64,000 bases of DNA from Spiribacter curvatus (GCF_000485905.1 NC_022664.1:1807001-1871000); one strand, 5' to 3'; shown: positions 46,597 through 53,944, counted from the first letter of the stretch. Numbers and translations: made by a program. Notes: generated from the sequence alone by a model not told the origin.

Positions 46597-46990
46597 CGCT
46601 TACCTCCAGCGTGTTGTCACGCTTCGCGGCTTGGTACTGCGCCATATACCGCTTCGCGGTGCCGATTTCCTGGCGAGGCGTCTTTTGCCCCTTCTTAACG
46701 AAGCCATGTGTGCAGACGATCACCCGTCCACTGTCGTAATACCAGAGGACTCGGAGGGAGCCGCGTATGAACTCGTAAACTCCGTCGTCCAGACGCTTAC
46801 TGGCGTCTGTGTTGTGCCTTGGGGGACCACTTATCGCCGCTTTCTCCAACAAACTCACCATACGGTCCCGATCTTTGACCAAGTTGGCCTCCAGCTCGTC
46901 GAAAAACTCCAGCAACAGGCAGTCACCTCGATCGCGGCAGACGGCCAGCAGCTCAAACTTGCCTTTCCATGGCATTTTCAGGAGGTGCAT
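46589..46990 (-). CDS. RelE/Gp49-like toxin of the TAC module
   Basis: A 133-residue HigB/Gp49-type toxin. DRDRMVSLLEKAAISGPP, KRLDDGVYEFIRGSLRVLWYYDSGRVIVCTHGFVKKGQKTPRQEI and AKRYMAQYQ are the typical strands and C-terminal helix, with the basic residues expected of an mRNA interferase. It is the first gene of three overlapping genes (toxin, antitoxin, SecB-like). An alternative ATG at 46975 would remove five residues. Confidence 0.87.
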   Translation of the reverse strand: MHLLKMPWKGKFELLAVCRDRGDCLLLEFFDELEANLVKDRDRMVSLLEKAAISGPPRHNTDASKRLDDGVYEFIRGSLRVLWYYDSGRVIVCTHGFVKKGQKTPRQEIGTAKRYMAQYQAAKRDNTLEVSDE

Positions 46991-47039
46991 TGTTAACTCT
47001 CAGGTAAACACTCGTCAATACTCTGCGGTGATAGGCCTC

Positions 47040-48392
47040 TCATGCCTCCGGCTCCTCCTCCACTTCCCGCTTCACCTTCGGCGCCGGGGGCACCCAGGCT
47101 TTGAGGTGCTGGCCGACGTGCTCGTAGAAGGTCGGGACGAGAGCCTCCAACTGCTCGACGAACTTGCGCTTGCCGCCGAAGGCGCGGGCGTCATCGGCCT
47201 CCATCCAGATGACAAAAGATGTGGGCGGCGTGTTAGCGGTGCTGTCATCGTCGATGGCGATGGGATCATCGCGCAGCGCTGACAGCGTTTTCGCGGTCTC
47301 GGCAGAGCCGCCACGGCGCCTTGCCTGGATCCAGACCCTGGCGTCACCCCCGTCCTCGCCCACCGGAATCTGGCGAGTCAGCCAGTTCACTCGGGCCTTG
47401 GTCGATTTCCTGTCCGCTGGGGCGTCGAGGGTCATCTCGCAGGTGATCACGCGACGGTTGAGGTCCGCCACGATCTCCATCGGTGCCGCCGCGTGTGGCA
47501 CGACGATCTGCGAGGTCAGGCGTTTGTCATTGCAAAGGGCGACGCAGTCATCAGCCAGGCGCTTTTTGGGGTCGCGTTTGTGAGCCCGGGGCAGCTTGAG
47601 GTCGACACGGGCGCGCACCAGCGGCCAGAGTTTGAGGCAGAGCTCGCGCTGTTCCTGGTGCCAGCTCGAGACGGTGTTCACCACCTCGTCTGCCGTGCGA
47701 TTCAGTCGGGCATCGGATCGGCATCGCTGCACCAGATCGCCCCACTCGGCGTTCATCTCGGTAAAGCCCTTCACCCCGCTCTTGTCACTATCGAAGTAGG
47801 CGACGACCTCCCCGAGGATGTAGTGCTGGTCGGCGTCCTCGATCCCCTCGCTCTCCAGCAGCAGCTCGGCCTGGGTGAGCAGATAGGTCCACGACCAGTG
47901 ATAAAGACTCACGCTCTGGGTCAGCCGGCCATCCACGGCCACCGGGTGGTGTTCTGGCAATGCGGTGAACTGGTTGCTGATGGTGATGACCGCATCGAAG
48001 CCATGCGTCCGAGCCCGGCGCAAGTAGTCCAGGAGCTGCTGCTCATCGAGCTCGGCATTATTGACCTTGGCCTCGACCAGCGCCTTCCAGGTCTTCTTGC
48101 CCGTGTTGAGGACGATCGCGCCATCGGGCCTGCGATCGTCGTTTTTCTTGCCCCGGGACTTCTCATCCGGGAAGACGACCTCGGTCCACGCCTCGAGCCT
48201 AGCGCGCTGCCCCACCCGATGCCCGAGCGACTCAAGCATGACCTTGCGGTACTCATGCACCGCCGTCAGCGCGGAGAGGAGGATAGAGACACCCCGCCTC
48301 TCCAGTGCGTTGTCCGCAACGCTCGGGATCAGCCGGGCGGGCTCGCCTTTGAAGCCGTGCGAGGTTTGTTCGATGCGATTGGCAAGTGGCAT
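47040..48392 (-). CDS. uncharacterised protein with a PD-(D/E)XK-like core
   Basis: A 450-residue soluble protein I cannot assign to a named family. Residues 85-125 read as a PD-(D/E)XK nuclease-type core: D90 in RRPDGAIVL, E107 and K109 in WKALVEAKVNNAE, and Q118/Q119 in LDEQQLLDYL. The following 330 residues include HWSWTYLLTQAELLLESEGI and an acidic C-terminal end. The ATG at 48392 follows AAGGAG by 6 bases; the frame also opens at a TTG at 48419. It stands alone between TA modules, a typical place for a defence gene. Function is unknown. Confidence 0.7.
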   Translation of the reverse strand: MPLANRIEQTSHGFKGEPARLIPSVADNALERRGVSILLSALTAVHEYRKVMLESLGHRVGQRARLEAWTEVVFPDEKSRGKKNDDRRPDGAIVLNTGKKTWKALVEAKVNNAELDEQQLLDYLRRARTHGFDAVITISNQFTALPEHHPVAVDGRLTQSVSLYHWSWTYLLTQAELLLESEGIEDADQHYILGEVVAYFDSDKSGVKGFTEMNAEWGDLVQRCRSDARLNRTADEVVNTVSSWHQEQRELCLKLWPLVRARVDLKLPRAHKRDPKKRLADDCVALCNDKRLTSQIVVPHAAAPMEIVADLNRRVITCEMTLDAPADRKSTKARVNWLTRQIPVGEDGGDARVWIQARRRGGSAETAKTLSALRDDPIAIDDDSTANTPPTSFVIWMEADDARAFGGKRKFVEQLEALVPTFYEHVGQHLKAWVPPAPKVKREVEEEPEA

Positions 48393-48516
48393 GACTGACT
48401 CCTTGTCGCTTTGTTCCAACCCTTGGCCGGGGATTCATGCCTCAACCACCAGACACCGATTCGCACCGTCGGACTAACCGGGGACAACCTCATGAGACTG
48501 CACAGCTAGCGACTGG

Positions 48517-48738
48517 TTATGCCTTACCAGAGACAAACTGCTGCAGCACCCTATACGCTTCCCGGGTTGCTTGTTCCAGGTTCATTCCGGACTTGGAAAA
48601 CCTGGCGTCCTTTCGAAGGGCACTGCCAGACTTTCCTTTGCGGAGGGTTACAGCCCACGTCCCATCGTTATTCTTAATGCGTGACAGCTCAAGATTGCGA
48701 TTTCGGGAGACGCCATTCCAAAGCTTCCCGTTCGCCAA
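48517..48738 (-). CDS. small unknown protein, possibly frame-disrupted at its start
   Basis: 73 residues from a TTG at 48738: basic, with LWNGVSRNRNLELSRIKNNDGTWAVTLRKGKSG and a C-terminal helix (LEQATREAYRVLQQFVSG). No family is recognised. In the same frame the coding pattern continues upstream (VHIAADWDEHI) to a run of seven A (plus strand T at 48772-48778). Two ATGs just before that run are out of frame by one base; six A would give an intact frame MMKKVHIAADWDEHI joined to this protein. The true start is therefore uncertain. Confidence 0.5.
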   Translation of the reverse strand: MANGKLWNGVSRNRNLELSRIKNNDGTWAVTLRKGKSGSALRKDARFSKSGMNLEQATREAYRVLQQFVSGKA

Positions 48739-48848
48739 AATATGCTCATCCCAGTCGGCCGCTATATGAACTTTTTTTCATCATAATTTGTTGTCATTTA
48801 TTCAGAGTTTTTGCACCAAGCAAACATTCGTATACCCGAGTGTCTCTA

Positions 48849-49433
48849 TCAAATCAGCTCTGAGGCGTCACGCAGGCGATGGGCAGTCGCAGGTAAGCCA
48901 GCCCGCTCGAGATAGTCCGAGAAATCTGCTGCGCCCGTATTCGGTCGTTTCCGCCGTGCTCGCATCTGCTTAAACGCGCTTATCGCGGTGACTGGATCTA
49001 GATCCCACTGGTTAACAATAAAGGTGTCAGGATCAATTGCTTCGACGCCAAACTCAAAGAGCACGCTTTCTGGGAAGTGCTTCAGATTTGTGGTGACGAT
49101 ACAGTCAGCATGCCCAGTGATTGCCGCTGCGAGCACATGCCGGTCGTTAAGATCAGGCATAATCAAACTCTCTTCCACAGGCAACCAAGCCGATTCTTTC
49201 ACTTCCCAATCTGGTATCGCACTACGCATGCTATCCCGCCTAGTCCCAAGCCTACCCCTGAGGTCTGGTCGGTTTTTTTCAAGCGCCGCAATCCATTCAT
49301 CCTCTATCCTGGCTGTCCACTTAGCGGCATAGAAACCTGCCACTGCTAAACTCAACAGCGAATCGGCGATAGCGATAGGGTAGAGAACGCATGCATCCAA
49401 AAGTGCTGTATAGCGAAAGTAGCCCGCCATCAA
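48849..49433 (-). CDS. PIN-domain toxin
   Basis: A 194-residue PIN nuclease. The acidic residues are in TALLDACVLYP (Asp13), the mid-protein RIEDEWIAAL, and MPDLNDRHVLAAAITGHADCIVTTNLKHFP with the D-x-D-R and terminal TTN-x-x-H-F form used by one PIN subgroup. A C-terminal helical extension follows. It overlaps the Xis-type antitoxin gene by 4 bases, so the two are coupled. The probable activity is RNA cleavage when unpaired. Confidence 0.87.
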   Translation of the reverse strand: MMAGYFRYTALLDACVLYPIAIADSLLSLAVAGFYAAKWTARIEDEWIAALEKNRPDLRGRLGTRRDSMRSAIPDWEVKESAWLPVEESLIMPDLNDRHVLAAAITGHADCIVTTNLKHFPESVLFEFGVEAIDPDTFIVNQWDLDPVTAISAFKQMRARRKRPNTGAADFSDYLERAGLPATAHRLRDASELI

Positions 49434-49900
49434 TCGTCGAGACCAAGCTCTCTTTCATTTTCAGCCATGCGCTCGAGCGCTACATTTTGCCCTTCACGCA
49501 TCTGTTTCGCGTAGGCCACGAGATCGTCGAAAGCAACCCGTCGATGAGAGCCAACCTTGCGACAGGGTAACTGGCCCTTTTCGATCTCTTTAATCACAAA
49601 CGGTCTCGATACGTTGAGAAAGTTCGCTGCCTGGACCGTTGTCATTTCCTGCTGAGAAGGCATGAGGGTGACGGCACGCCCCTCACTCATTTCTCCCAGT
49701 AACTGCCCAATCACTTTTAGCGCTGCGGGTGGCAGCTCAACAGTCGGCTGCTCATCAGTATCGGTCTGCAGGGTAATGGCCGCAGCACGCGAGTGGTCAA
49801 GCGCCGCCATGATGCACCGCTGAGCTGCTAGCGCCATCTCCCTGTCACGGGGAGTAAGACCTGACAGAGAAATCTCATGATTTTTATCTACAACCCCCAT
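49430..49900 (-). CDS. Xis/MerR-type HTH antitoxin for the PIN toxin
   Basis: A 156-residue protein. The N-terminal about 90 residues are helical, and the C-terminal part is an excisionase-type winged HTH, MTTVQAANFLNVSRPFVIKEIEKGQLPCRKVGSHRRVAFDDLVAYAKQM. This is the DNA-binding form found in a known class of PIN-linked antitoxins. It precedes and overlaps the toxin gene. A promoter with repeated TTGCAC-like words lies just upstream. Confidence 0.87.
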   Translation of the reverse strand: MGVVDKNHEISLSGLTPRDREMALAAQRCIMAALDHSRAAAITLQTDTDEQPTVELPPAALKVIGQLLGEMSEGRAVTLMPSQQEMTTVQAANFLNVSRPFVIKEIEKGQLPCRKVGSHRRVAFDDLVAYAKQMREGQNVALERMAENERELGLDD

Positions 49901-49932
49901 CGAATCAACCTCAGAAGTTCCAAGACACGAAT

Positions 49933-49961
49933 ATTATGTGCAATAAGTGCAACAAACGCAA
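49933..49961 (-). promoter_or_regulatory. predicted promoter of the Xis/PIN operon with repeat words
   Basis: On the minus strand TTGCGT, a 17-base spacer and CATAAT precede the antitoxin start at 49900. The plus strand reads GTGCAATAAGTGCAACAAAC, that is, repeated GTGCAA words that could bind the antitoxin. The perfect palindrome GGTCACAGAGTGACC lies 20 bases further upstream at 49982-49996. Confidence 0.5.
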
Positions 49962-50057
49962 CACTTACCTTGCTTCCGGTCGGTCACAGAGTGACCTCTG
50001 CATACCGAGACACTTCCGACAGCCAAACCCTCTCATGACTACGGCCGGCATCACGAC

Positions 50058-50348
50058 TCATACCGGTCGTGCTTCTGCCAGTACCGCTTCCCTTGATTTA
50101 GGGGGCAGCGCTTTTGGTGTGACAACGTCTACCGGAACACCCAGTAACGTCAGCAGTTCATGCCTGATCGCCCCGATGTCAAATAAAGTGGCGTTAGGGG
50201 ACGGATCAATCAGGATATCCAAATCGCTGGCATCAGTATCCGCACCGTGTGCGACCGAACCAAAAACCCGAGCATTGTGCGCGCGATGAGACTCAACGAC
50301 CTGTCTGATCGCAGCGCGATGCAAATTCAGTGCTTCTGACGGCTTCAT
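50058..50348 (-). CDS. MNT-type nucleotidyltransferase without a HEPN partner
   Basis: A 96-residue minimal nucleotidyltransferase with ARVFGSVAHGADTDASDLDILIDPS, carrying the GS and DxD metal-binding residues. These act as antitoxins by AMPylating HEPN toxins. The next minus-strand gene is an Xis-type antitoxin, so the usual downstream hepT gene is missing. The ATG at 50348 has GAGG 11 bases upstream; an ATG at 50399 would overlap the DUF1902 gene. Confidence 0.82.
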   Translation of the reverse strand: MKPSEALNLHRAAIRQVVESHRAHNARVFGSVAHGADTDASDLDILIDPSPNATLFDIGAIRHELLTLLGVPVDVVTPKALPPKSREAVLAEARPV

Positions 50349-50379
50349 TGCAGCAACTGCCTCACTCCGTTGACGCGTC

Positions 50380-50556
50380 TTAGTCTTGGTCGAGCTCATT
50401 GACGTCGAGCAGCTCAGGGACGAGTACTTCGAGTTTTTCGTAGAGAGCGTCAAGTGACTCCGCCTCGGCAACGAGGCCGGGCACGTCATCAGAGGTCGCA
50501 ACCCAAACGCCTGCATCATCGTCCCACATGGATCGAACAATGTAGCTTGTCTCCAT
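50380..50556 (-). CDS. DUF1902 (HicB-like) protein
   Basis: A 58-residue protein: YIVRSMWDDDAGVWVATSDDVPGLVAEAESLDALYEKLEVLVPELL is a DUF1902 domain, a compact relative of the HicB antitoxin fold. A HicA-like toxin would be expected next to it but is not present; the neighbours are an MNT gene and a HEPN gene. It is probably an orphan antitoxin or regulator. Confidence 0.8.
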   Translation of the reverse strand: METSYIVRSMWDDDAGVWVATSDDVPGLVAEAESLDALYEKLEVLVPELLDVNELDQD

Positions 50557-50625
50557 CACTGCCGCCCTCGCTGATGCACTCGCTAAGGTCTGAACGCGCT
50601 GCAAACACGCCATGCGCTGACGCAA

Positions 50626-51147
50626 TCAGCTTGAACCCCTGGCGGCCAGGAATTTTTCAATCGTAGCCTTATCGCCCCACTCATGGGCGCCCAACATGCG
50701 CATCATTGCGACCGATGTTGCCTCGAGCTCGCTCGCAAAAGCATGGCCGCTTTCTAGCGCATCTGACAGAACTGAGGAGCTCTCAATATACTCATGAACC
50801 ATTTGATTGCGTAACCGCCGAACAACCATCCACTGCTCAGCCGAGCTCACCAGGCCCAGATTTTCGGCTCGATCAAGGTTATCGATCACGGCCCCCACGG
50901 ACTCACCCAGGGCGTCGAGCAGTTCAGGCAGCAGACGATTACCAAGCGTGTCTTGGAGTCGGCCGAAACGGCTTACAAAGGCGTCTACCTGTTCAGAATC
51001 TTCTATGTCATCAGTCAGACGTTGTGCGCGCTCAGGCGTCATTGGCTGACTGAATACGCGGCCATTAGTTATCAGAAGATGATCGGTCTCTTTGATGATC
51101 ACCCGACTTAAAAACGCTAACCGTGCTCGCTGGGCGGGATCAGTCAC
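50626..51147 (-). CDS. HEPN (HepT-like) toxin
   Basis: A 173-residue helical protein. The RNase motif Rx4H is present as RNQMVHEY near residue 114, the HepT form in which the following Tyr is AMPylated by the partner. The MNT gene immediately upstream overlaps it by 4 bases, so this is a complete MNT/HEPN module. Flanking segments LLPELLDALGESVGAVIDNLDRAENLG fit a HepT-like helical bundle. Confidence 0.87.
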   Translation of the reverse strand: MTDPAQRARLAFLSRVIIKETDHLLITNGRVFSQPMTPERAQRLTDDIEDSEQVDAFVSRFGRLQDTLGNRLLPELLDALGESVGAVIDNLDRAENLGLVSSAEQWMVVRRLRNQMVHEYIESSSVLSDALESGHAFASELEATSVAMMRMLGAHEWGDKATIEKFLAARGSS

Positions 51148-51446
51148 GACAGCGTAACCCCTTCTTGTGCAGCGATTTCGTGAACTGGCGTTGTTGTCAG
51201 GTTCGGGGCAGATAGCACAACATCAACCGAGCGGCCGTGCATATGGCGGCTGATCTTCGCTGATAGCTGCGCTGAGAGCATTGCGGGACGCTCAACCGGC
51301 TCGGGCAAAACGACCAACAGATCCACATCGCCGCCACGCGCATCATCATCCAGACGCGACCCAAAGAGTTGGACAGTCGCGTCATCCCCGCAAACCGCAG
51401 ACACTACCTGACGAATGGCAGCGACTTGCTGATCCGTCAGCCTCAT
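51144..51446 (-). CDS. MNT-type nucleotidyltransferase antitoxin
   Basis: A 100-residue protein with VQLFGSRLDDDARGGDVDLLVVL, giving the GSR and DxD motif of MNT domains. It should AMPylate and silence the HEPN toxin encoded downstream (overlap 51144-51147). It also overlaps the MarR-type gene upstream by 4 bases, so the TA pair is translationally tied to the regulator of the polysaccharide operon. Confidence 0.88.
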   Translation of the reverse strand: MRLTDQQVAAIRQVVSAVCGDDATVQLFGSRLDDDARGGDVDLLVVLPEPVERPAMLSAQLSAKISRHMHGRSVDVVLSAPNLTTTPVHEIAAQEGVTLS

Positions 51447-51802
51447 CGCCCCTGCGCCTGCGCATCAGGGGTCACACGCCGGCGCAATTCCGCGATCTCG
51501 GCCTGCAGTGCCTCGTACTCCGCCTCTTTCCGGCGCAGGAACTGCCAAGTCATGCGGGTTTTCTCCTCAATACCCTGGGGCGTGAGCAGATAGGCGTAGC
51601 GCATCTTGCGCGGGTTGTGCTGAAAGTTCTGAAGCTTCACAAGTCCCTTGTCCATCAGCGCGCGCAGACAATAATTCGTTTTACCGAGGCTCACACCCAG
51701 CTCGCGAGCCAAGGCGCGCTGGCTGAGATTGGGATCGGTTTCAAGAGCTTGGAGCGCGCGCAGGGCCAGCGCTTCATCAAGTGATGCGGTCGTATTAGTC
51801 AC
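51443..51802 (-). CDS. MarR-family EPS-associated transcriptional regulator
   Basis: A 119-residue winged-helix protein. ALRALQALETDPNLSQRALARELGVSLGKTNYCLRALMDKGLVKLQNF is the wHTH, and a helical tail (EEKTRMTWQFLRRKEAEYEALQAEIAELRRRV) follows. It is the form often encoded as the first gene of exopolysaccharide operons. It is the first gene after the ops element, with a 41-base gap, supporting the view that the polysaccharide transcript starts upstream of here. Confidence 0.9.
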   Translation of the reverse strand: MTNTTASLDEALALRALQALETDPNLSQRALARELGVSLGKTNYCLRALMDKGLVKLQNFQHNPRKMRYAYLLTPQGIEEKTRMTWQFLRRKEAEYEALQAEIAELRRRVTPDAQAQGR

Positions 51803-51843
51803 TGTTTTTACTGACTTTTCTGGGGTAGAGGCGGGTAGTCAGG

Positions 51844-51855
51844 CACGCTACCGCC
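51844..51855 (-). promoter_or_regulatory. ops element (RfaH recruitment site)
   Basis: The minus strand reads GGCGGTAGCGTG, a perfect match to the established 12-base ops consensus that pauses RNA polymerase and loads RfaH. It lies in the leader of the MarR-type gene, and rfaH is encoded at 55378-55875. The upstream remainder of the 39-base JUMPstart sequence is not conserved. Confidence 0.88.
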
Positions 51856-51957
51856 GTGTCGCGCCCATCGATTTTCTGAGGCAACGGTTCGAAGTGTGAA
51901 CGAAGTCACAGGCCCGGGTCAAAGGCCGACACCACCGGTGCTTGAGCGTGGTGCATG

Positions 51958-52060
51958 CTAACCGCCAACGCGCGTGAGGAACTCGCCCGGGCTGGCCGAA
52001 CAGTTTGCTGTAGCTGATCTCCTGGGCGGGGTGGTGGCAGAGGACCTCATGCGCCGCCAC
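51958..52060 (-). pseudogene. internally deleted AAA/DUF4143 ATPase relic
   Basis: The minus strand encodes HEVLCHHPAQEISYSKLFGQ (51992-52051), close to EILCHYPAQEISYTKLLGQ in the ATPase at 52746-53931, then after a frame change SPGEFLTRVGG and a stop at 51958-51960, matching the GFLERVGG end of that ATPase. About 180 residues between the two parts are missing. It lies upstream of the ops element, between it and the RHH/PIN pair. Confidence 0.72.
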
Positions 52061-52140
52061 CGTCCTCAATCTCAACTCACGAGACCTTGGTGTTTTGGTG
52101 ATAATATGCATAGTACATCAACAACGTGCGGGGCTACTCC

Positions 52141-52380
52141 ATGAGCCGACTGACCATTACTTTGGATGATGATCTTCATCGCGCACTCAAAGAAGCCTCT
52201 GCGCGCCAGGGCCGCTCGATTGGCAAGCTGATTGAGGAGAGTCTGCACCTGCGAGGCATTAAGCCGACTGAGGATGCGAGGGCGTTGGTTGAGCGAGCGC
52301 GTTCGCATGCGGGGCTTAGCGAATCAGAGGCGCTCGAGGTTGCTGACAGCGAGGTCCGCCAAGCCCGCCAGACACAATGA
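52141..52380 (+). CDS. ribbon-helix-helix (CopG-type) antitoxin
   Basis: A 79-residue antitoxin: MSRLTITLDDDLHRALKEASARQGRSIGKLIEESL is a CopG-type RHH, followed by a charged helix (ALVERARSHAGLSESEALEVADSEV). The ATG at 52141 fits RHH N-termini better than the upstream GTG at 52126. It overlaps the PIN gene as ATGA. GATAATAT-like sequence around 52101 may hold the promoter. Confidence 0.85.
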   Translation: MSRLTITLDDDLHRALKEASARQGRSIGKLIEESLHLRGIKPTEDARALVERARSHAGLSESEALEVADSEVRQARQTQ

Positions 52381-53366
52381 GACGCGTTGTCGTCGATACC
52401 AACGTTTTGGTTGCGGGACTGATAACGGCCGATAGGCAAAGCCCAACGGCACGCGTTGTGGATGCGATGCTCAACGGCCGACTGCTGTTTTTGCTCTCCC
52501 CCGCGTTGCTCTCGGAATATCGAACAGTACTTTTGCGACGAAAGCTCGCCGCGCTGCACGCACTTAATGCGGCTGAGGTTGATCAGCTTCTCACCGAATT
52601 GACGCTGAATGCGCTCTGGCGGGAGCCAGTGACAGACGGGCATGCGCCAGATCCGGGGGATCATCACTTGTGGGCGCTGCTTGATCACGAGCCGCAAGCA
52701 ATCCTTTTGACGGGAGACCGACGACTCATCGACGCAGCGTACGATTTACCCGCCAACGCGCTCAAGAAACCCCACCGGGTCTGCCGAAAACATGCCGAAA
52801 TGCTCCGGGGTGAGAATGACGGGGATGGCGTCGGGGGTTTGTTCAACAAAGGCGGTGAGGCCCTTGCGGGATTTTCGCCGCCCGGATTTGACTTCAATGG
52901 CATAGAGCGCGCCGCGGTGTGCATAGACGAAGTCCACCTCGGCCTTGCCCTCGCGCCAGTAGTACAGAGCCCCGGGCTGCTGGGCGAGCTCAGCGCCGAC
53001 GGCAAGTTCGAAGACCCGGCCGCGCTGCTCGGGATCAGCCAGTATCCGAGCGCTTTGATGCATGGTGTAGAGCGCGGGGCACGCAGGCAGCATTTTCGGG
53101 CTGGAGCTGCGGCTCCGCCACGCCTTCGCCGAGTACTTGGCCAGCGTGTGAAACATGAACGCACTCTCATAGAGGCTGATGTAGTGCTTGATGAGATCGG
53201 TATTGCCACGATCCTGGAGCTGGCCGAGCAGTTTGGTGTAGCTGATCTCCTGGGCGGGGTAGTGGCAGAGGATCTCAAAGGCCTGTCGGAAGAGCGCCGG
53301 CTTGCCGACGCGCTCGAACTGCAGAATGTCCCTGCCGATCACCGTTTCCACGATGGCGTCTTTTAG
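52377..53366 (+). CDS. PIN-domain toxin with an abnormal antisense-derived tail
   Basis: Residues 1-122 are a PIN domain of the type found in 130-150-residue putative TA toxins: VVVDTNVLVAGL (Asp7), LSPALLSEYRTVLLRRKL, HAPDPGDHHLWALL and ILLTGDRRLIDA supply the acidic residues. From about residue 124 (after 52745) the frame runs through the antisense strand of the DUF4143 ATPase gene to 53366, adding about 200 meaningless residues and losing the usual short C-terminal strand. The original stop was probably lost when the ATPase segment was joined here. Activity is doubtful. Confidence 0.72.
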   Translation: MRRVVVDTNVLVAGLITADRQSPTARVVDAMLNGRLLFLLSPALLSEYRTVLLRRKLAALHALNAAEVDQLLTELTLNALWREPVTDGHAPDPGDHHLWALLDHEPQAILLTGDRRLIDAAYDLPANALKKPHRVCRKHAEMLRGENDGDGVGGLFNKGGEALAGFSPPGFDFNGIERAAVCIDEVHLGLALAPVVQSPGLLGELSADGKFEDPAALLGISQYPSALMHGVERGARRQHFRAGAAAPPRLRRVLGQRVKHERTLIEADVVLDEIGIATILELAEQFGVADLLGGVVAEDLKGLSEERRLADALELQNVPADHRFHDGVF

Positions 53367-53931
53367 ATAGGCATACCAGCGATCGTGATCCCCCTCGAAG
53401 GCGACGGCCCCGGGGTAGCCCCCATAGGCGAGATAGCGCTCGAGGTCATACGCGAAGGCGGCCTGCAGCTCGCAAAAGCGCCAATGGCCGAGGCGCGTTA
53501 ACTCAAAGCGCCCGGCAAGGGACTCGGTCACGCCGTCCTGGATCTGCACCGCGCTTGAGCCGAGCAGCACGACCCGGAGGCGCTCCTCCGGGTCGTGCTG
53601 CTCGGCGGGCCTCGGCGTCCCAGAGCGCTTTCACCGTCTCGGGCCAGTTGGGGATTTTCTGGACCTCATCGATGGCGAGCAGCGCGTTGGGGCCAAGGAG
53701 TCGCGCGTGCTGCCACTGCTCGCGCAGCCACTGGGCATCACCTGCAAGCAGATCATCGGCACTGGCGTAGTGTGCCGGCGCCGTCTGCTGATCGATAAGC
53801 TGTTGGATACCCGTGGTTTTACCCACCTGGCGTGGGCCAACGACAACCTGGATCAGGGGAGCAGCCTCATTGAGACGATCGGTCAGCTCGGTCACAAAGC
53901 GCCTTCTGTAATGCACCGACATAGACCCCAT
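52746..53931 (-). pseudogene. AAA/DUF4143 family ATPase, frameshifted
   Basis: The first part (53931 to about 53600) has the N-terminus, Walker A VVGPRQVGKTTGIQ and Walker B LLAIDEVQKIPNWPETVKALWD. The second (from about 53590 to 52746) has LRVVLLGSSAVQIQDGVTESLAGRFE and the DUF4143 region to GFLERVGG. The frame changes by one base at the edge of a perfect 21-base inverted repeat (53559-53606). Reading GCCCGCCGA then CAGCACGACCCG, without one G, restores the family sequence. Such ATPases are often mobile and TA-like in distribution. Its 3' end cuts into the PIN gene. Confidence 0.82.
53559..53606. repeat. perfect 21-base inverted repeat in the broken ATPase
   Basis: Arms at 53559-53579 and 53586-53606 are exact reverse complements, separated by the six bases GCGCTC. 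Each arm contains GAGCAGCACGACCCGGAG or its complement. Confidence 0.95.
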
Positions 53932-53944
53932 TTCAATAGATTGG

